Positions 1 to 6,800 of a stretch of 13,720 nucleotides of DNA are shown piece after piece. The notes beneath the pieces were generated by a model. That model was given only the letters and a program-made list of their open reading frames with translations, had not been told where the DNA came from and ran no database searches. The position numbers were made by a program, and so were the translations under genes. Position 1 is the first letter of the stretch. Each line of letters begins with the position of its first letter. The stretch is from Auxenochlorella pyrenoidosa (Eukaryota > Chlorophyta > Trebouxiophyceae > Chlorellales > Chlorellaceae), in NCBI GenBank assembly GCA_001430745.1, contig KQ482003.1, positions 64,880 to 78,599 on the forward strand, written 5' to 3'.

Positions 1-237
1 GCCCCGCCGCTGCTTCCGCTTCTGGCGAGGCGCCCTTGCCGCCCGCGCCGGAGCCCGCTTCCGCAGGGCGGGCCGCCAGGGGGCGTGGGGCGGAGGACAT
101 CTCCGGCTGGATGGCTGCCTGGCGGAACATGCGGGTGGCCACGGCCTGGTGGCTGCCAGGCGGCGGGGGCGGCACCGGCGAAGGCATCACCACGGGACGG
201 GCAGCTGGAGGCGGCGCCTCTGTGTGCCGAGGCGACG

Positions 238-278
<41 letters not shown>

Positions 279-497
279 GACGTGGGTGGGGGCGCCGCCG
301 CTTGCCGCTGCTGCGGCGGCGGACGCTCACGAGCCGCGCTGCCGGTCTGGCTTCCGTGAGACTCCTCGCTTGCAGCAGCATCCGGTGCCACCAGCGCCCC
401 GCCCGCAGCTTGCTGCTGTTCTGGCTGCTGTGGAGCCTGCGCAGCAGGGGCCTGCTGCCCAGGTTGCTGCTCTGGCGACCTGGCGTGTGAGGCTGGG
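1..497 (-). other. Last resolved exon (exon 14): Gln/Pro/Ala-rich C-terminal region running off the window
   Basis: The frame is open from the acceptor CTGCCCGCAG (510-498) to position 1 without a stop. It reads PASHARSPEQQPGQQAPAA, later the poly-Gln, then VATRMFRQAAIQPEMSSAPR near the edge. The other two minus-strand frames give poly-Ser or close with a stop here. The same frame is in fact open further upstream to about 850, so the exon could be longer. Confidence 0.6.
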
Positions 498-788
498 CTG
501 CGGGCAGCAGGTCCCTGCTGCTGTGCCTGCTGGGACGGCACCTCTGCGAGGCCGAGCGCGCCACCTGGCGCCTGCCCCGGCTCCTGCCGTTTCTGCCGCT
601 TGGCTGGCTGGCTGGCTGGCGGTGCCTCCTGCTGCTCCTCCTGCCGCTGCTCCGGCTCCGCCCCCTGTCGCCGCCTGGTGGTGCGGCCCACTGGCGGGGC
701 AGGCTGGATCTCACGCTCCGCCCGTTGCTGCTTCCCTGAACTCTGCTGGTGCTCCCGAGCATGGGAGGAAGGCTGGGCCGGGTGGGCC

Positions 789-826
<38 letters not shown>

Positions 827-3800
827 CTTCTCTGATGGGCCTGGCACGGGGGCAGGGGGCCCCCGAGGCAGGAGGCGAAGCAGGCGCCGCCTGCTTGCTG
901 CGCAGCGCTGCCAGAGCAGCGGCGCCATCCTCTGTTGCTGCCAACTTGGCTACGGAAAGCAGCGGGGCGCGGGAGCGCGGCGGCTTGGGCATGCGCTGCA
1001 GCAGCAGCCGGTCTCCAGTGTCCACCTCGAGGTGGCGGTACAGCTCTGGGACGGGAGCAGGGGGAGGGAGGGGGAGGGAGGGCGCTGTCTCGGTGCAGCA
1101 GCGAGGGAGGTGGTGTCTGCCCGCCTGACATGGACGCTGCACGCCAGCCAGCAGCCGACCCGCGCGCAGGCAGCCAGGCGCAGCTGCCCACTTGCCACCC
1201 TGCACGCCATGAAATGCCCCACGAGTGCTCACTCTCTGCGTCCAGGCTGCCGCGCTGCAGCTCGACCCGCCACTTCTTGACCGAGGCGTTGCCGGCGAGG
1301 CACAGGTCCACCGCCCCGCCATGCGGCAAGCCAGCCAGCTTGGCAGCCATGGCGGCTGCAGCAGCGGGGGCAACCGACCAGGAAGCAGACAGCTGATGCT
1401 TGGCGGCGCCGGCAGCAGCACGGGTTTCCCACAGCTGAACAGGCACGCAGGGTTGCCCATGCATGCCAGCAAGCCTGATGTCCAGGCTGCCATGGGGAAG
1501 CAGGCCAGCCCAGCGCGCACCCGGCATGCGCAGGCAGCTGTGCTTGGAGCAGAACTCGGACACCTCAACCTGCAGCGCTGCAGGCAGGCACGCGTCCCGG
1601 GGCAAAGTGGAAGGGAGTGGCATTGTGACGAGCAGGCTGGGTGTGGGCCGAGCTGGAGGGGCAGGCGGGAAGGGTTCCGCATGGTGGCCAGCGGTGCAGC
1701 CTCACCGGTGTGATCGTCGTCCAGCCAGATGCAGAGGCCGCCGCCCTTGCCCCGCTGGCCCTGCGCCTCTGGCAGCGCCGCTGGGTCTGCGGCGGCGGCG
1801 CCATAAGGGCTTGCGACGGCAGCGCCAGCAGAGTGCTTGGCCTTGTCCTGCAGCCCCTGAGCCGGCGGGGCCTGGTCGCCTGGCTGCTGCTGTTGGCGCT
1901 TGGGAGCGGTTGGTGCGGCTGCCGCAGCTGCCGGTGCCTCCGGCTCAGGCCGGGCCTGCTGGTGCTGCTGCTGCCGCCGCCGCTTGGCAGCGGACGCGAT
2001 GTCGGGGGACGCGCCCGCCCCCACCGCGTGAGGGTCGGGCGCCACTTCCAGCTTGCGCTTGCGGGCTGGCTGCTTGCCAGTGGGCGCGGGTGGCGCCTCC
2101 TGCTGCCCCTGCTGCTGCCCCCGCTGGCCCTGGCTGCCCTGCTGCTGCGTCCCCCTGCCCACAGCGGCGGCCACGTCGGCTCGTTGCTGCTTGTCGAACT
2201 CTGTGCGGGCGGGGCTGAAGCACTTGGCGCACAGCCAGGCCTTGGTGCCCGGGTGGCGGTTCCACTGCCGCTTTGAGGTGGTGGCGCCGCACCGCGTGCA
2301 CACCCGCTCTGCCGCTGCCTGCTCACCGACCTTGGCTGCGCCCTGGCTGGCTGGCCCCGCCGCCTCGTCCTGCTGGCTGCCCTGGCGCCGCTGCTTGACA
2401 GGCGGTTCCTTGACTGCAGCCTCCTGCGACCCATCCAGCTCCTCAAGCGCCGCTGGCCCGCCCTGCTGCTGGTGCCGGGCGCTGCGCCGCTGAGGGGGGC
2501 CCTGGCCGTCTTCGGCCTCAACGACAGGCTGCGCGTCCCGCGCCTCCTCATCTACGGCCGCCTTGCCCGCTGCCTTGGGCCGCCGCCCTGTCAGCGGCAG
2601 CTTGCCATGCTGCTCCGCCTCACCACCGCCTGCTCCCTCCTCAACTGCAGCAGCCCCTCCTGCAGCCGCCCCCGGCTGCCTGGCCCCCCGCCGCTGCACA
2701 AGCTTTGGCCCAGCCTCTGCTGCCTCTAGCTCTGCATCTGCTGCTGCTCCAGCGGCGTCGGCAGCACGGGCGCCGACGGTGGCGCCCGTCCCTGGCTCCG
2801 GCTGCTGCTTCACTCGCCCCTGCGCCCCTTGCCGCTTCTGCTGGTTCCGAACGCAGTTGAAGCAGGGGTGGCAGAGCCACCTGGCCTGGGTCTCCGGGTG
2901 GCTGTGCCAGGAGGGCCCGTTGGCGCTGCCGCTCCCGCACTCCAGGCACAGCCGCCCATTAAGCGGCCGTCCACCACGCTGCGCAGCCGCCTCGGTGGCT
3001 GGATCTGCACGTGCTTGCTGTGCCTGCTGCTCCTGCGCCTGGTGCTCCTGCGCCCGCTCGCTCGGCTCATCCTCCTCCTCCGACGAGCGCTCGCCCGGCA
3101 AGGACTGCCCAGGAGCCTGCTGCTGCGCCTGCCCACCCTGCTCCTCAGCCTCCGCCTCCTGCTGCTGCTCCTGCTGCGAGTCGGAAAGGTCTGGCTCCGC
3201 CTGCGCCGCTCCTGCTCCTGCTGCCGCTGGCTGGGCTGCCTGCTGCGGCTTCTTTGCAGGCCGGCCATCTTCGCCCAGCTCAGGCAGCCTGCCCTCCCTG
3301 GCATATGCAAACCGGCAGGTAGAGCAGAGCCGCTGGCCGGTCTCCGGGTGCCTGCAGAGGGGAAGGTGGAGCTGGGTGGCAGGTTGGCTGGCAGGAGCGC
3401 AGGCTGCGGTGTGCTCCGCCCTAACAACCACAGGGCACTGCGGCTGCTGCATTCCAGGTGCCCGTTGGACTGCCACGGCTGGCCAGCATGCAAGCTCCTT
3501 ATGGGCATCAACACACCGCTGGCCCACACCCCCGCAGGCGGCGCCCCTCACTTGTAGTTCTTCTTGGCGGTGCAGCCAGCCCCGCAGTGGGTGCAGGCCG
3601 GCGGCTCAGGGGCGCCCTGCCCGCCATCGCCGCCGTCCGGGCCACCGCCGCCACCACTTCCGCCGCCGTCGGGCTGCCCCTGCTGGCCCTGCTGTTGCTG
3701 GCCTGGCTCTGGCGGCTTGGCCTGGCCCTGCGAGCTGCTCTGGTCACGCTGCCCCTGCTGCCCCTCCTGCTGCGCCTGTCCCCGCTCGCCAGCAGAGCCC

Positions 3801-6800
3801 TGGCTCCCCTGGGCCTCCTGGTCCTGCTGCGCCTGCTGCGCCTGCTGGCTGCTCGGCTGGCTGCCCCCCGTGCGCTGGTGTGCCTGCCAGGCGCGCTTGC
3901 CGCACTCGTCGCACAGCGTGTGCTCCTTGCCCTGGGGGGGCCGCCGCCACAACGCCGTGCTGGTGGCCCCGCACTCGGTGCACGCGCGGGGGCGGCGCTG
4001 GCCTGCCATGCCCTGGTCCAGCACGGCAAGCTCAACCACGGGCATCAGCCTCAGAGAGCCGGAGGGGGCGGTGCGGCCGCGGCCGCGGCCGCGGCCGCGC
4101 CCCCTTCCCCTGCCCCCGCCGGCGGGCTGTGGGAGTGCCTGGGGGGACTGCAGGCGCAGCACCACGCGGCAGTCTGCGACCAGGCCCAGCTCTTTAAAGA
4201 CGTCTGCGGGGGCAGAGAAGAACGGCAGGGAGTCCAAAAAATCCCTGGGCCTCCAGCATGCAGTGTAGTGGGGCGAATTCGTGGATGGTGGGTGGCACGT
4301 CTGAGCCCGGCTGCACCTCGGCCACCTCCAGCATGCCATGTGCTCTGCTTCACCCCGACTCCGCCCACAGCCGAGGCACCCCATGCACGCACCCGGGGCC
4401 TCCAGAAGCGCCCCGCAGAGGCGCAGGCAGCGCTCCGCTCCCCCAGGCTGGGCGCGCAGCAGCACCTCTCCCCCGTGCAGCGGTCCGAGCAGGCTGCGCC
4501 AGACAGCCCCTGCAGGGGCAGGCCGGGGGCGGCGGGACTGGCAGGAAGAATCAGAGCAGGAGCCTGCCACGCCTCGCATGCCTGCAAGGCACTGCCAGGA
4601 AGGGCCCATCACATCTGATTACACATCAGCGCGACCTCACAGGGGGAATTTAGGCAGACTGGGCAGAAGGGGCTGTGGCACAACGTCGGTGGGGTGGCAG
4701 ACCTGGCAAGATGAGCGACTTGGCCGCAGCCTCCTCGGTCGAAAGCACGTGCTCCAGGCCTGCAGGCACGCAATCAGGAGATGGGGGCGCTCCCCCATCA
4801 GGCGGGGAGCGGCTGGGTGCAGCTGGCACAACTTCTTGGCAGCCTCGTCACCTGCTGCACAGCATGGAGGGTAGCCGCCTACAGCTGCAGTGCAGGGAGA
4901 GCGGGCTGCTGGCGTCTGGCAGCTGCGGCTCGGACACAGCGGCCGATGCAGCGGAAGTCTTCCCAAACGCTCACAGGTGTTCTCGGCGTCCTGCCATTCG
5001 TGCGACCCGGCCGCCCTGATGCCAAGCGCAGCCGCCGCTTTGGCAGCCTCTGAGCTGGGAGCCTGCCGGGCCCGGGCGGCTCGAGGCGCCACATGGCGGG
5101 GCCGTCGCCGCTGCCGCTCATCGCTCCAGCTGTCGTCCCCGCTGTCGGGCTGCTCAGGGGGCTCCTCCTCGGAGCCCCACTCTTCGCTGGGCGCCGCCTC
5201 GCCCTCGCTGCCCTCCTCGCTGCTCCGCTCCTCCTCCCCGCTGCCGGCATCGCCCTGCCGCAGCGCCTGCACCGCGGCAGCCACGCCCTTTGACGCCGGG
5301 CGGTGCCGCGCTAGCGGCGCCGCAGCCGCGGCTGCCACCGCCGCCTGCTGCATGGCCCAGGCATTGCGCCCTCCGGTGGCAGCGAAGCGGCGGCGGGCCG
5401 GCCAGCGGTCCTCGTCAGACTCAGTTGCCGTCTCCTCCTCCCCATCACCGTCTTCCTCCCGAGTGTCTGCCCCCTCGCTGCCTGGCCCTGCCAACGCGGC
5501 TGCTGGGAGACGCCGCGGCACGTGCGCTGCAGCATGCGACGCCGGCGGCGCCGGCGCTGCCGCCTGCACCGCCACCGGCCGCTGCGCTGCTGCAGGCGCT
5601 GTTGCCACCGGCTGCCGCGCTGCTGCAGGTGCGGCAGGCGCTGCTGGGGCGGCCGGCTGTGCTGGCGCCGGCGGCGCTACCGGGGCGGCCGCAGCCCCTG
5701 TTGTTGCCGCTGCCTCTTTGAGGAAGCGCTCTGCGATGCGGCCCCGGCCCGTCCAGCCCGCCGCCTTGGCGAGCCTTACGGCCTCGATGTGCTCCCGCGG
5801 CCGGTCCTGCCCGTGGCGCTTGTAGTAGGAGAGACAGGTGGTGCAGAGCGGCTGCCGCGTCGCCGGGTGCAGGCCCTTCGTGCGGGCGTCTGCTGCGCCA
5901 CAGTGAGTGCACTGCATGGGCGCGCTGCCCAGCCTGGCCTGCCGCGAGCGCGGCCGCTGCTGGCTGGACGGCCGCTCCTGCTTTTCGTCGCTTGCCTCCT
6001 CTTCCTCCTCTGCCTCCTCGTCACCACTCTCCTCCTCCTCTTGCTCCTCCTCCTCCTCCTCCTCCTCCTCATCATCATCATCATCATCATCGCCTCGCTC
6101 AAAATCCTCGCCGCCCTCCGCCTCGCGCTCCTCCTCGCGCTCCTCGCCGTCCCCTCCCTGCCCGCCAGCCGCCTGCTGCGCCCGCTCTGCACTCTGGCCA
6201 GAACCCTGCTCGCTGCCAGGCTGCTCTGCCGCTCCCGCAGCCCCCTGGGGAGCGCCCTGCTCGGCGTCCTGCTCGCTGCCGCAGCTGCTTGCAGGCTCGC
6301 TGCTAGGCCCGCCCTCCTCTTGGCGGGAGGACTCGCCTGGCAGCCCCTTTTGCCACCTGGGTCCCCGCAGTGCGCCCGACTCTCCCAGCATGGCAGCCAG
6401 GCCCTCCACTGCATGGGAGAAGGCGGGCATGCAGGGCTGGGCCTGCCAGTTGGCTCGTTTCCCCCGGCAGCAGCCATGGCCGCACAGGTATACATACCCG
6501 CCAGGCAGGCCAGCGCGCCGGGGCGGGGGCAGGCGGCCGAGCAGGCATGGGGTGGGGGGAGGGCGCTCACGTGCCGCGCGCTGCCCGCCAGCGCTGTGCA
6601 GCACCTCGACCGCGTCCCTCAGGTTGGCGGGCACCCAGGCGTCCAGCACCTCCCTCAGCCCCTCCAGCGAGGGGGCGTCCGCCAGCTGCAGGGGGCCAGG
6701 GTGGCAGCAGCGCGGCCCAGCTCGCCGGCAATCCAGGGGGTGCGTGGCGGCGCGGGGCAGCGCAGGGCGGCGCGCATCTAGGGCGGGCCGTGCATGCGGC

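Larger units (their letters stand above)
4975..6408 (-). other. Exon 7: long low-complexity exon carrying the acidic tract and GATA-like finger 1
   Basis: This 1,434-nt exon begins after CATGCAG with EGLAAMLGESGALRGPRWQK. It then holds a Ser/Gln/Glu region, the Asp/Glu tract, finger 1, an Ala/Pro-rich linker and a second Glu/Ser-rich acidic stretch near 5150-5260. It ends HEWQDAENTC at a GTGAGC donor (4974). The composition is that of a disordered linker apart from the finger. The opposite-strand open frames here are shadows of its biased codon use. Confidence 0.7.

Noticed and set aside
239..823. CTG repeat runs as a CRISPR array or satellite
   Set aside because: They are pure trinucleotide runs inside coding sequence, with no spacer-repeat structure.
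85..1128. Long plus-strand open frames over 1-1100 (poly-Leu, poly-Cys, poly-Ala translations)
   Set aside because: They are antisense to CAG-rich exons of the minus-strand gene; the composition is a by-product of GC-rich, stop-poor sequence and there is no domain signal.
187..1623. Minus-strand 478-residue frame with poly-Ser tracts as the true C-terminus
   Set aside because: Only its B3-like start (1577-1233) is supported. Beyond that the frame becomes Ser/Arg-rich shadow while another frame gives coherent Gln/Pro-rich protein.
711..3551. One uninterrupted 946-residue minus-strand open frame as a complete gene
   Set aside because: It contains real exons (3351-1706 and 1045-715) but also reads through introns 3551-3352 and 1705-1046. 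Its first residues precede the acceptor at 3352, and the missing half of finger 3 lies upstream.
4637..4975. Exon 7 reading straight on to the TGA at 4637 as the end of a separate gene
   Set aside because: The frame after 4975 loses protein character and would skip the 57-nt exon that completes the B3-like domain. It is kept only as an alternative-isoform idea.
2563..6781. Long plus-strand open frames over the minus-strand coding exons
   Set aside because: Opposite-strand shadows rich in Ala, Pro, Ser and Arg. The minus strand carries recognisable zinc fingers and B3-like sequence with matched splice sites.
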